Made by a program: the position numbers and the translations under genes
In this document: positions 52,039 to 60,071 of the stretch, in pieces
Position numbering within the stretch: position 1 is the first letter of the stretch
Layout: each line of letters begins with the position of its first letter
Notes under the pieces: model-generated
Database searches by the model: none
What the model saw: the letters and a program-made list of their open reading frames with translations, nothing else
What the model was told of the DNA's origin: nothing
NCBI RefSeq assembly: GCF_028867935.1
Contig: NZ_JAPQNS010000007.1
Span: forward strand, 310,001-374,000
DNA length: 64,000 nucleotides
Direction of reading: 5' to 3'
Source: Flavobacterium sp. SUN052
GTDB taxonomy: Bacteria > Bacteroidota > Bacteroidia > Flavobacteriales > Flavobacteriaceae

Positions 52039-53334
52039 TTAACTAAGAACAGGCTGCGTTTTTGATTCAGTTTTGTCGGCAAACTTCCGGGCAAAAGCAA
52101 GGTACGATACGCCCACCAGGAGCGCATATAGCACCGATAATCCGTAAGCCCCGTATATAAAAAAGTCCATAAAACTGATATTCGGCTGACCAAAGTTTTT
52201 GTACAACAACACCGCTACACTTCCCAAATACCCCCACCAATCGGCCAGCGTAACCACAAACCCCACCGTACTAACATACCGGAATGAGGCCACCAAACGC
52301 TCGAAATACAATCCATTACAAGGTACATAGGCGGCATAGAGCCCTACGCCAACCAGCGTGAACCAGGCACCCGCAGGCAGATAGCCCAACTGAAATAACC
52401 AGGTACTCACTCCCACTAATACAGCCGCGCCTATCATGACTGCATTAATCAGTTGAAAGGCCAGAAAGTGCCGTTTGACAAGCTGCAAGGCACCCATAAC
52501 AATCAATATTACGACGGCTACGATGGTTTCGGCCTGGGTGAAAATAGCGGGGTCGGTGATACCAGCCGACTTCAGAATTTCGGGGCCAAAATTATCGCGG
52601 AAATCGCGAAAAGCCGTCAGAAACATATAAGCAGCGATAAAAGCGATCAGCCCACCCGCAAAATTGCGGATAAACGCGCGTCGTTGCTCTGGCCCCATCG
52701 GTTGCCGGTCAGTGCGTTCCAGGCGGTCGGCATCGGTGGGGGGCGGCAGCAGAGTCATAGCGTACACCGAAAGGAGCAGCGGCATCACGAACAGAAGTCC
52801 CGTGCTAAACGGTACCCAAAACTCCGACACGCCCCAGTTGTTTCGAAGTGTGAGCGCCACCGTTTTAACAAATCCCGACGCAAAAATAAACGAGGCCGTT
52901 AGCCCCGCCACCAGCGCATCAGTCTGCCGCCGACCTTCCAGAAAACCCAGTACAATGCCGTAAACCATGCCCAGAGGCAATCCGTTCAGCAGCAAAAAAG
53001 GGATATTCCAAGGAGCCGGAACCAGCGCGAAACCCAGCAGAGCCAACTCGGCCAGACCTATAAATTGCAGAATACGAAGCGCCCGCTGACCCGGTGTCAT
53101 TTCCGAAACAACCTTAATTCCGATTCGTTTCGACAGGGCGTACCCCAGCACCTGCGCCGTAACAAGCCAGATTTTGTAGTTGATACCCGCAAAGGCCATT
53201 CCCTCAAATGTAGTAGCGGTAATGCTCTTGCGGAACGCATACGCGCAGCCATACGTGCAGAAAGCCGCAACGGCACCGAAAAGTGTAAAGGCAGTAGGGT
53301 TGCGGAGGAAAGCCGCCGGTTTAGTAGTGGTCAC
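52039..53334 (-). CDS. DUF5690 family MFS-like membrane transporter
   Basis: 431 residues with about twelve membrane segments. The start FTLFGAVAAFCTYGCAYAFRKSITATTFEG matches the DUF5690 family as I remember it, and the layout is that of a major facilitator transporter. In this position, between a toxin-antitoxin pair and a phosphonatase-like gene, it may carry a phosphonate or its product across the inner membrane; that is inference. Its start overlaps the last 14 bases of the YoeB toxin gene. Confidence 0.8.
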   Translation of the reverse strand: MTTTKPAAFLRNPTAFTLFGAVAAFCTYGCAYAFRKSITATTFEGMAFAGINYKIWLVTAQVLGYALSKRIGIKVVSEMTPGQRALRILQFIGLAELALLGFALVPAPWNIPFLLLNGLPLGMVYGIVLGFLEGRRQTDALVAGLTASFIFASGFVKTVALTLRNNWGVSEFWVPFSTGLLFVMPLLLSVYAMTLLPPPTDADRLERTDRQPMGPEQRRAFIRNFAGGLIAFIAAYMFLTAFRDFRDNFGPEILKSAGITDPAIFTQAETIVAVVILIVMGALQLVKRHFLAFQLINAVMIGAAVLVGVSTWLFQLGYLPAGAWFTLVGVGLYAAYVPCNGLYFERLVASFRYVSTVGFVVTLADWWGYLGSVAVLLYKNFGQPNISFMDFFIYGAYGLSVLYALLVGVSYLAFARKFADKTESKTQPVLS

Positions 53335-53578
53335 GGCAGGAAAGAACCAGAATAGTTTCGTCAGGCACTTTATATATCAGTCGATGCTCCTGATCAATTC
53401 TTCTCGACCAACAACCCTTATATTCATACGTTAAAGCTTCTGGTTTTCCAGTTCCTTCAAAAGGAGTTCTCCTGATCTCAATCAGTAGTTTAACGATCCG
53501 ATCAAACAACTTTTTGTTACGGGTTGACCATTCTGTAAATTCATCAAATGCTTCGTTTTCAAATATGAGTCGACGCAT
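53321..53578 (-). CDS. yoeB: YoeB-type ribosome-dependent mRNA endoribonuclease toxin
   Basis: 85 residues, almost collinear with E. coli YoeB: LLIEIRRTPFEGTGKPEALTYEYKG, WSRRIDQEHRLIYKV with the catalytic Glu and Arg region, and the C-terminal CRDHY with catalytic His-Tyr. YoeB cleaves mRNA at the ribosomal A site when its antitoxin is degraded. It overlaps the antitoxin gene by 20 bases and the DUF5690 gene by 14 bases. Confidence 0.93.
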   Translation of the reverse strand: MRRLIFENEAFDEFTEWSTRNKKLFDRIVKLLIEIRRTPFEGTGKPEALTYEYKGCWSRRIDQEHRLIYKVPDETILVLSCRDHY

Positions 53579-53804
53579 CGCTACCGGATTGGTTTAGGTT
53601 TACTTCCTTTACTAAACCAGCTTCAGCATTTTGGATTCGACGCATCAATTTTTCATGCAGGACTCTATTCGCTCGTATAGATTCGGTTTCGTCGCTTTCT
53701 ACTTCAATAGTAACCTTCACTCGCCGATGCTCGAAAAGCACCTGCATTGCTTTTAAAAACGTTTCATTCAACTCACCTGGATTCAGATGGTATGTTGCGT
53801 CCAT
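53559..53804 (-). CDS. Antitoxin partner of YoeB
   Basis: 81 residues, acidic and helical, with VKVTIEVESDETESIRANRVLHEKLMRRI. Assigned by position: directly upstream of yoeB, overlapping by 20 bases, and with its own promoter element at 53824-53831. The sequence is not a recognisable YefM; it looks like the short antitoxins found before YoeB/RelE toxins in Bacteroidota. Confidence 0.82.
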   Translation of the reverse strand: MDATYHLNPGELNETFLKAMQVLFEHRRVKVTIEVESDETESIRANRVLHEKLMRRIQNAEAGLVKEVNLNQSGSDASTHI

Positions 53805-53823
53805 GTTCTTCGTTCGTTTGTAA

Positions 53824-53831
53824 CAAAGATA
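53824..53831 (-). promoter_or_regulatory. TAnnTTTG element of the toxin-antitoxin operon
   Basis: The minus strand reads TATCTTTG, 19 bases before the antitoxin ATG. Confidence 0.6.
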
Positions 53832-53919
53832 ATTAATAGTTCAGAACGATCTCACCAACTCCCCAATACCGAAAACCAGACATTGCTCCCTACGTCATTA
53901 ACTCACTAAGCATAGATTA

Positions 53920-56769
53920 TCAATTACCTCCGTTTTGCTGCCGGTAGTGATCGGCTCGTTGCTCGGCGGGATCGTCCATTTCGTTCTCCTGCTTTACCGC
54001 CCGCCAGTTGAAATTACGACCATAGGGCTTCATAGCCTGTTGCGGGTCGAATACGCGGCCATCGGGTAAAACGGCTTTGTACGGTGTGAAATCGGGTTTA
54101 TCGGTGAAGAAATCACTCAGTAATGAAGCCGTCAAATCGTATTGGTTTACGTAAGGCACACCGAGTATGTTGTAGATGACTTTCAGAATAGAGCCAAAGT
54201 TGGCGTGCGTGTGCGACACATATCCCCGTTTGACGTAGGGGCCCGCCATCATCAACAGCGATCGATGGGCATCAACGTGATCAACGCCCCCTTGCGGGTC
54301 ATCTTCGGTCACAATCACGAGCATATTCTTCCAGTACGGCGTTTTAGACAGGAACTCAAGCATCCGGCCCACCGCAAGGTCATTATCAGCCATGTAGGAG
54401 TGGAGATAGGGGTAACCGTCTTTCGGCCGTGGACCTGAACCGTGGTCGTTGGGCAACATAGCCGTGATGAGTTGCGGAAACGGTTCGGGCTTGTCACCGA
54501 GCCACTTCGCGGTAAACTCCCGCTCAAACTGATCCATCCGAAACTGATCGGGAATGCTGGTATTGTACCCAGCAAAGTCGCGGCTGGTGTGTCGGAAAGC
54601 CGCGGCTGGCATTGGAAAGGCCACCGGATGAGCCGCTCCAAACGTAGTATCGAACTGTTGCTCGTAATTACCAGCGTATTCATTGGCCTGCCCAAAGTTA
54701 TAGAACGACACCTTGCTGCGCTCCAGGGCTTCCCAGATGCCGCCAATTTCGTTGTAATCTTCGGGATCGATAGCCCCCGATGACTTCGGAAAACGCCGAC
54801 CGGGTGCTTTTGAAAAGGCATCGAAACGACCCTCAGAAGCAGCATTGGCCTCCACCCATTCGTTCGGGATAGTCCCCATCATCCAGTGATGTCCGTGAAT
54901 ACTGGCGTCAGAGTCACAGTAGAAATTATCGGAAAATGCAAACTGCCGGGCCAGTCGAATGTGATTCGGCATAATATCGGCCCCTGTCACAAGCACCGAA
55001 TCGACCGTCTGATCGGTAGTGCGACCACTGTTGCCCCGGCTGGTTGCAAGGCGGGTTTTGATGGTTACGCCGGTCCCAAACCGAGCCAGTGTCGAGTCGC
55101 CCTGTACGGATTGTCCATTCACGGTTTGTAATTGTCCCAACACCTCGTCGTAAGTCCGGTTTTCCTTGGTAATGTAAACGATGTGCTTTATCGGGGTACG
55201 GCCGTTCGCGCTTTTGTGAATCTTCGGCAACGCCGGTAACGGGTTCTTGACATCGTCGGTGACCGTAACTAGTTCGTATGTATTGGCAATAGTCTGTTTT
55301 GTGTATGCCGCCAGTTCAGTGGCATTCGGCATCGGTACAGCCTGGAATGATCCCAGTTGAATATCACCAATATAGGTTCCCTGAGGTGGTCTCACGAAGG
55401 TGACACCACCGTTGGGCCCGGCTCCGTAGCCCCGCGCTGAGGTGACATACAGAACCGTTTTGTCCGGCGACAAAGTCACTCGCGTTGGCCCCCAACCCGT
55501 TGGAATCAGACCCTGCACCCTGCGGGTTGGTACATCGACGACAGCCACAGCATTAAATGCCAGCAGAGCTACATACAGCGTTTTATCCGCCCCGGCGGGA
55601 TCTTTAACCAGCGTTAGCCCAAAAGGCATCAGGCCTCGATACCGATCCAGTTTTGCCGGTCCGTTACTACGGTCTATTTTGAGCGAAATTGTTCCGGCTA
55701 TTCGTTTCCGTTTATAGTCGATGATCGAGATATTGTCGTTGGTTGCGTTCGACACATAGGCATATCGACTACCGACTACAATTGAATTGGGAGATGAACC
55801 ACCCACTACTTCGGCTTCTTCGATCATCTCGCCAATCTGCACGCCCGTTTTCAGCTTGGCTGTCACTTTGTTGGTTGCCAGGTCCACCAGCCAGACGCTC
55901 ATCGCTTCATCGGCGAGTGGACTCCCCAAGCCCGGTATTTCGTGACCTTCAACTTCGACGCCCTCCCGCGATTCTTTGGTATGGGCACCGTAAGCCGGGA
56001 ATTTGAGCATCATAGTGTCTTTATTGGTCTTGGTCACACCCGGCACCAGCGGGTATTCATATAACCCCACGTTGGCGACCAGAACCGTTTTTTTGTCGGG
56101 CGAAATACTGAGTCCAAACGGTTGCCGCCCCGTTGGAATCGAGGACGTGATCTTTTTTGAAGCGAGATCAATGCGAACGAGACGGAAGTTAGCCCGGTCG
56201 AGCGCCAGCAGCTCATTACCGTTTAACAGCAGATCCGACGTGAAACTATCTAAGTAGCCATTGCCATTGAGATCGATGCTGTCTTTAGCCAGCCGGGTTT
56301 CGATATCAAATACAATCACCCGACCTTTATCGCCATTGCTGAGATACGCCGTTTTAGCATCGGGCGTGAATGCAACTCCCAGGAAGGTTGCACCATTGAC
56401 CGGCGACGGAATCGTTTTGGCATAATCGGGTACCCGGACCGCGTTGATGCCCGTACGCCCGGCCGAGATCGCTTCTCGATTAATCCCTTTCAGATCAAGC
56501 AAGGTAACGACGCCGTCGTGCAGCGTTATGGCTTTTGACCCATCGGTCGAAATAGCCAACCCAAAAGGGTCATTGGTAATGCGAATGGTTTGCCCCGCGG
56601 GCGTTACTAACCGGCCACTCGGCAGCACCGCTCTCCCATTCAGGCCGTTGCGGCCGGTGTCGATCTGGCAAAACTGAGTACGACCGGGTACCTGCAAGGA
56701 AACCTGCGCTTTTTGGGCCAGTACGGGCAGAGCAAGAAAGGGAATAAACGTAAGGGAAGGTAGTTTCAT
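53920..56769 (-). CDS. Exported bifunctional beta-propeller/alkaline phosphatase-family phosphoesterase
   Basis: 949 residues from ATG 56769 (signal peptide MKLPSLTFIPFLALPVLAQ); the frame is open upstream to 56940 but that overlaps the HD gene. Residues about 20-500 form a YncE-like seven-bladed propeller (VAFTPDAKTAYLSNGDKG, LSISPDKKTVLVANVG, VTLSPDKTVLYVTSARG). From about 540 a PF04185-type phosphoesterase follows: HIVYITKENRTYDEVLG, DIMPNHIRLARQFAFSDNFY, ASIHGHHWMMG and VIVTEDDPQGGVDHVDAHR. The family includes phospholipase C and acid phosphatases. A periplasmic phosphoester hydrolase is expected. Confidence 0.9.
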   Translation of the reverse strand: MKLPSLTFIPFLALPVLAQKAQVSLQVPGRTQFCQIDTGRNGLNGRAVLPSGRLVTPAGQTIRITNDPFGLAISTDGSKAITLHDGVVTLLDLKGINREAISAGRTGINAVRVPDYAKTIPSPVNGATFLGVAFTPDAKTAYLSNGDKGRVIVFDIETRLAKDSIDLNGNGYLDSFTSDLLLNGNELLALDRANFRLVRIDLASKKITSSIPTGRQPFGLSISPDKKTVLVANVGLYEYPLVPGVTKTNKDTMMLKFPAYGAHTKESREGVEVEGHEIPGLGSPLADEAMSVWLVDLATNKVTAKLKTGVQIGEMIEEAEVVGGSSPNSIVVGSRYAYVSNATNDNISIIDYKRKRIAGTISLKIDRSNGPAKLDRYRGLMPFGLTLVKDPAGADKTLYVALLAFNAVAVVDVPTRRVQGLIPTGWGPTRVTLSPDKTVLYVTSARGYGAGPNGGVTFVRPPQGTYIGDIQLGSFQAVPMPNATELAAYTKQTIANTYELVTVTDDVKNPLPALPKIHKSANGRTPIKHIVYITKENRTYDEVLGQLQTVNGQSVQGDSTLARFGTGVTIKTRLATSRGNSGRTTDQTVDSVLVTGADIMPNHIRLARQFAFSDNFYCDSDASIHGHHWMMGTIPNEWVEANAASEGRFDAFSKAPGRRFPKSSGAIDPEDYNEIGGIWEALERSKVSFYNFGQANEYAGNYEQQFDTTFGAAHPVAFPMPAAAFRHTSRDFAGYNTSIPDQFRMDQFEREFTAKWLGDKPEPFPQLITAMLPNDHGSGPRPKDGYPYLHSYMADNDLAVGRMLEFLSKTPYWKNMLVIVTEDDPQGGVDHVDAHRSLLMMAGPYVKRGYVSHTHANFGSILKVIYNILGVPYVNQYDLTASLLSDFFTDKPDFTPYKAVLPDGRVFDPQQAMKPYGRNFNWRAVKQENEMDDPAEQRADHYRQQNGGN

Positions 56770-56800
56770 GGAGACGGGGGTACGATGGAGCAATTTCTTA

Positions 56801-57367
56801 CTACTGGAGACGCTCATGCAAATGAGTCTGGCAACGAGCCAGATAGTGCGCCTGATCAGGCAGATCCATATCGGTTTCTTTTGCCTCTTCATCCCAGCGA
56901 CGGAGCGCCAGTATTTCGTTAAAATACGGGTGACTCTCAAACGTAATTAATTCTTCAGCACTCATGGGGCCGCCCTGAAATTCGAGTGTTTTCCGACTGG
57001 CATCCGACAGGCGGGCGTCATACTCCGGGTATTTTGCCACCAGGTACCGCTTGGCATTGACGTGGTTTTCAATGAGGAGCGCCACTTTCTCAGAGAATCC
57101 ACGTTTCCGTAAGTAATCAGCTCCCAACCGCTCGTGATCAACCGTTCCGTAGCCATCCATAAATTCCATACCAGCTTCTTCCGGCAGCAAATGCCCAATG
57201 TCGTGCAGAAAAGCAGCCACAACCGTGTCGTTGTCGGCCCCGGCACGTTCGGCTAATCCAGCGCATTGCAGCGCATGTTCGAGTTGTGAAACCGGCTCCC
57301 CGAAATAAGGATCGTTACCCTGCTGATCGAATAGTGATTCTAGTTCAGAAATGGTTTGTGCTTGCAT
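56801..57367 (-). CDS. PhnZ-like HD-domain mixed-valent diiron oxygenase (phosphonate-associated)
   Basis: 188 residues of the HD fold, matching the phosphonate-operon HDIG group (TIGR03276). Candidate iron ligands are His31, His55, Asp56, His78, His102 and Asp159, and the substrate residues Tyr21 and Glu24 (YFGE) have the same spacing as Tyr24/Glu27 in PhnZ. PhnZ cleaves (R)-1-hydroxy-2-aminoethylphosphonate to glycine and phosphate using oxygen. All key positions look intact, so C-P bond oxidation is plausible. It lies between two phosphoesterase genes, 27-31 bases from each, suggesting one operon. Confidence 0.85.
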   Translation of the reverse strand: MQAQTISELESLFDQQGNDPYFGEPVSQLEHALQCAGLAERAGADNDTVVAAFLHDIGHLLPEEAGMEFMDGYGTVDHERLGADYLRKRGFSEKVALLIENHVNAKRYLVAKYPEYDARLSDASRKTLEFQGGPMSAEELITFESHPYFNEILALRRWDEEAKETDMDLPDQAHYLARCQTHLHERLQ

Positions 57368-57394
57368 AAAATAGTAGGCATTTAAAATAGCTCG

Positions 57395-58303
57395 TTACAA
57401 AGTCACGAAGGTTCGTTCAACTGTTCCATCGTTGAGCAGGTCGAAGAGCGCGTATCCCGCTTTGGTTTCATGGTACGTATCACTTTCCCACCAGTTGCCA
57501 CAAACAGCACCATTGCAGAAATAAGACACCTGATTGTAATCTACGCGGTCGAGCAGGTGCATATGGCCGCTCAGGGCAGCCCGGACATTCGGGTGTTGGT
57601 GAAAGAGTTTGATCAGATCGGGGGCATCGGTATGATTCCAACTTCCGGGCACCACGATATTTCCATTCTTTACAATGTTCCGATCATAGAACACGGAAGC
57701 CGTCACAATAGGAATGTGCGACAGAATCAGAATCGGTGTTTTAGGGTCTGTTTTGGTCAACTCGGCCTTCAGCCAGTCGAGCTGTTCGGGGTCGAGATTA
57801 GCGGTGTACCACTTCCCTTCGGGTGTCGTCTGTACGCCATCGAGCACGATAAAATGCCAACCGTTTTGCGAAAAAGAGCGGTAACGGTTGTTGAGCCCCA
57901 ATTGCTCAAGCGCCCATGCCTTACCATAACGAGCATCGGCCTTCATGTCGGTTTTGCCCCAAACATCATGATTACCAATGCAGTACTGAACCGGTAGTGA
58001 ACATTCGGCTTTAACAACCGATTGCCAGGCATCCCACTGTTTCTGAACAGCATCTTTATCCTGACCCAGAGCATCCATGATCACATCGCCCCCGTGCAAG
58101 ATAAATGCGGGTTTATCGGTCTGATTTTGCAGGTGATGGAATGCTTTGGCTACCCCCTCCATGGGCTTTTTGTCAGGGGTAATATGCGTATCACCGATGT
58201 AAGCGAAACGTACCGAACGCGCACGCGGGGCAGCAAATGAGGGAGTTAGTAAGGAAGCAAATGGGAGCAACGAGACCCCCTTGAGCAAGTTTCGGCGATT
58301 CAT
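57395..58303 (-). CDS. Exported calcineurin-like metallophosphoesterase
   Basis: 302 residues from ATG 58303. The N-terminus MNRRNLLKGVSLLPFASLL has a twin-arginine-like motif (RRNLLK) before a hydrophobic core. The metallophosphatase motifs are complete: GDTHI, GGDV, GNHD, SHIP and GHMH, which bind two metals. It probably hydrolyses phosphomono- or diesters in the periplasm. It is cotranscribed with the HD and large phosphoesterase genes and follows the SusD gene by 90 bases. Confidence 0.9.
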   Translation of the reverse strand: MNRRNLLKGVSLLPFASLLTPSFAAPRARSVRFAYIGDTHITPDKKPMEGVAKAFHHLQNQTDKPAFILHGGDVIMDALGQDKDAVQKQWDAWQSVVKAECSLPVQYCIGNHDVWGKTDMKADARYGKAWALEQLGLNNRYRSFSQNGWHFIVLDGVQTTPEGKWYTANLDPEQLDWLKAELTKTDPKTPILILSHIPIVTASVFYDRNIVKNGNIVVPGSWNHTDAPDLIKLFHQHPNVRAALSGHMHLLDRVDYNQVSYFCNGAVCGNWWESDTYHETKAGYALFDLLNDGTVERTFVTL

Positions 58304-58393
58304 GGTTTTCGGGTTGAAGTCAATAGACAAAGAAACAGGAAAAGAGATTGATTACCATCCATCTCCTTTCCTGTTTCAGAACGGGCTACAGTT

Positions 58394-59989
58394 TTACTTT
58401 AGTAGCCACATGGTTTCGTTCACGTCGTCTTTACCACTGTACTGAGTAGTCAGCGCGGCAGCAAGATTGGTAGCGTTAGTTGTCCGTTCGCTTTGTGGAT
58501 ACAGCCACCGCTTTGGAATCCGGCCCGAGTTACCCGTGCCAACCCCCGTCAGGAAAGTCGGAACGCCCGTCCGACGCTGGTTGTAGAAAGCCTCTAGCCC
58601 TGAATTCTGGAAAAAAGCAAGGTACTTCTGGGTCAGAATCTGTTCCAGACCCGTTGCATTGTTACCCGCATATTTCACTGTTGGCTGAGCCAAATAATCA
58701 GCCATACTCACTTTTACCGTATAGTTGTCGAAGTTAACAATACCACCATCCCGCGAGAACGTAACCGTATTGTCGCCATCCTTCAAGCCATAAAAGGCCA
58801 TTGACGCTGCGATACCTTTCTGATAATAGTCATCGGCATTGCCCGTGGCCCAACCCCGGTTAATTCCCTCAGCAATGTTGAACATAAGCTCTGGATAGCC
58901 GATAATGAACACTGGCTCCGGCGAATAGGAGGTGTAGTACCGTTTCCGATTCTGGAATGAATATTCCCCTTTCAGTACTTTGGTTGCCATGTCCTGTAAA
59001 TCTTCGCCCGACGACGCACCCACAAAGGCTGTGTAATCAGTTGGTTTCAGGCCAGCAGCCAATTTAGCGGAAGCGGGTTCAGCTACCACAAAAACGCGGG
59101 GATCTTTGCGCGCAACCAAGAGGTCTACGTACGTTTTGGCCATGTTTTCGCGGGTGGCATTCTGACCAAAGTTATCCTGATTACGGGGATACTTACTCTG
59201 CGTGCTGTTGTGGGTATACTGAAGGTTGTCGGCCATTCCCGTCAATAACGGATACTTGGTTGGGTTTCCGATCATGTCGGCAAATTTCTGCTTAACACCC
59301 AGTTCGGCATCCGCTTCTTTCTTACTCAGGCTAATCAGTACCCGCAGACGATACGCGTTAACGACTTTTTGCCACTGACGCAGGTTGTTACCGAGATAAA
59401 TATCACCGTTCAGGGTATTATCACCCTTGGCGATGATAGCCGCCATACCCGTGTTGGCCTCGTCGAGCCACTTCAGAATCTGTACGTACACATCCTTCTG
59501 CGAATCGTATTTGGGTGTCAGGTTCGCCTGATCTTTCAGGGCTTCGGTCAACGGAACATCACCCACACGACGGGTCATATTCTCGTAGAAATAAGCCCGA
59601 AAAAACTTGCCCAGTGCCGAGTATGGGTTCACGTCGGCAGCCCCGGCAGTTTTAGCTTCAGCTTCCATTTTCAATACGTCTTTCAACGTGTAGAAATTGA
59701 GGCTCGTTGTTGTCCAGTTGTATTCGTTGGTCGCGTAGTAATCGTAGTTACTGGCATAGAACTGGTTATACCGTTGCTCGGCACCCCAGGGTGAATACGT
59801 AACACCCGCAAAACCCGATGGGCTGCCACCACTGTTATACATATCGTTCAAGATCCCCTTCAGCACGAGCGACGCTGGCACGTTTATAGCGCGGTTAGGA
59901 TCTTTTTCGAGTTCATCGAAAGGCTTCTCGCAACTGGTCAACGCCAGCGCAAGAGCCAATACAGAAAGAATGTAGTTGTTCAGCTTCAT
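58394..59989 (-). CDS. SusD-like (SusD-like_2) lipoprotein
   Basis: 531 residues with a lipoprotein leader ending ALTSC. The SusD-like_2 (PF12771) pattern is visible in EKDPNRAINVPASLVLKGILNDMY, YSALGKFFRAYFYENMTRRVGDVP, YLGNNLRQWQKVVNAYRLRVLISLSKK and the C-terminal FFQNSGLEAFYNQRRTGVPTFL. It forms the surface lid of the SusC receptor encoded upstream. The phosphoesterase neighbours suggest a phosphate-bearing ligand rather than a plain glycan. Confidence 0.92.
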   Translation of the reverse strand: MKLNNYILSVLALALALTSCEKPFDELEKDPNRAINVPASLVLKGILNDMYNSGGSPSGFAGVTYSPWGAEQRYNQFYASNYDYYATNEYNWTTTSLNFYTLKDVLKMEAEAKTAGAADVNPYSALGKFFRAYFYENMTRRVGDVPLTEALKDQANLTPKYDSQKDVYVQILKWLDEANTGMAAIIAKGDNTLNGDIYLGNNLRQWQKVVNAYRLRVLISLSKKEADAELGVKQKFADMIGNPTKYPLLTGMADNLQYTHNSTQSKYPRNQDNFGQNATRENMAKTYVDLLVARKDPRVFVVAEPASAKLAAGLKPTDYTAFVGASSGEDLQDMATKVLKGEYSFQNRKRYYTSYSPEPVFIIGYPELMFNIAEGINRGWATGNADDYYQKGIAASMAFYGLKDGDNTVTFSRDGGIVNFDNYTVKVSMADYLAQPTVKYAGNNATGLEQILTQKYLAFFQNSGLEAFYNQRRTGVPTFLTGVGTGNSGRIPKRWLYPQSERTTNATNLAAALTTQYSGKDDVNETMWLLK

Positions 59990-60005
59990 GATTGTCAGTA
60001 TTTGA

Positions 60006-60067
60006 CCTCGCCCCCGGTCCCTCTCCGCAACGGCGGACCGCTTGCAAGGAGAGGGGCCGGGGGGAGG
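60006..60067. repeat. C/G-rich palindromic repeat between SusC and SusD genes
   Basis: Arms at 60006-60026 (CCTCGCCCCCGGTCCCTCTCC) and 60048-60067 (GGAGAGGGGCCGGGGGGAGG) pair closely. Related to the repeat at 12540-12594. In the mRNA it would form a strong hairpin between the SusC and SusD reading frames. Confidence 0.8.
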
Positions 60068-60071
60068 TTAG

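Noticed and set aside
56770..56940. Longer N-terminus of the large phosphoesterase
   Set aside because: It would overlap the HD gene by 140 bases; ATG 56769 begins a clean signal peptide.
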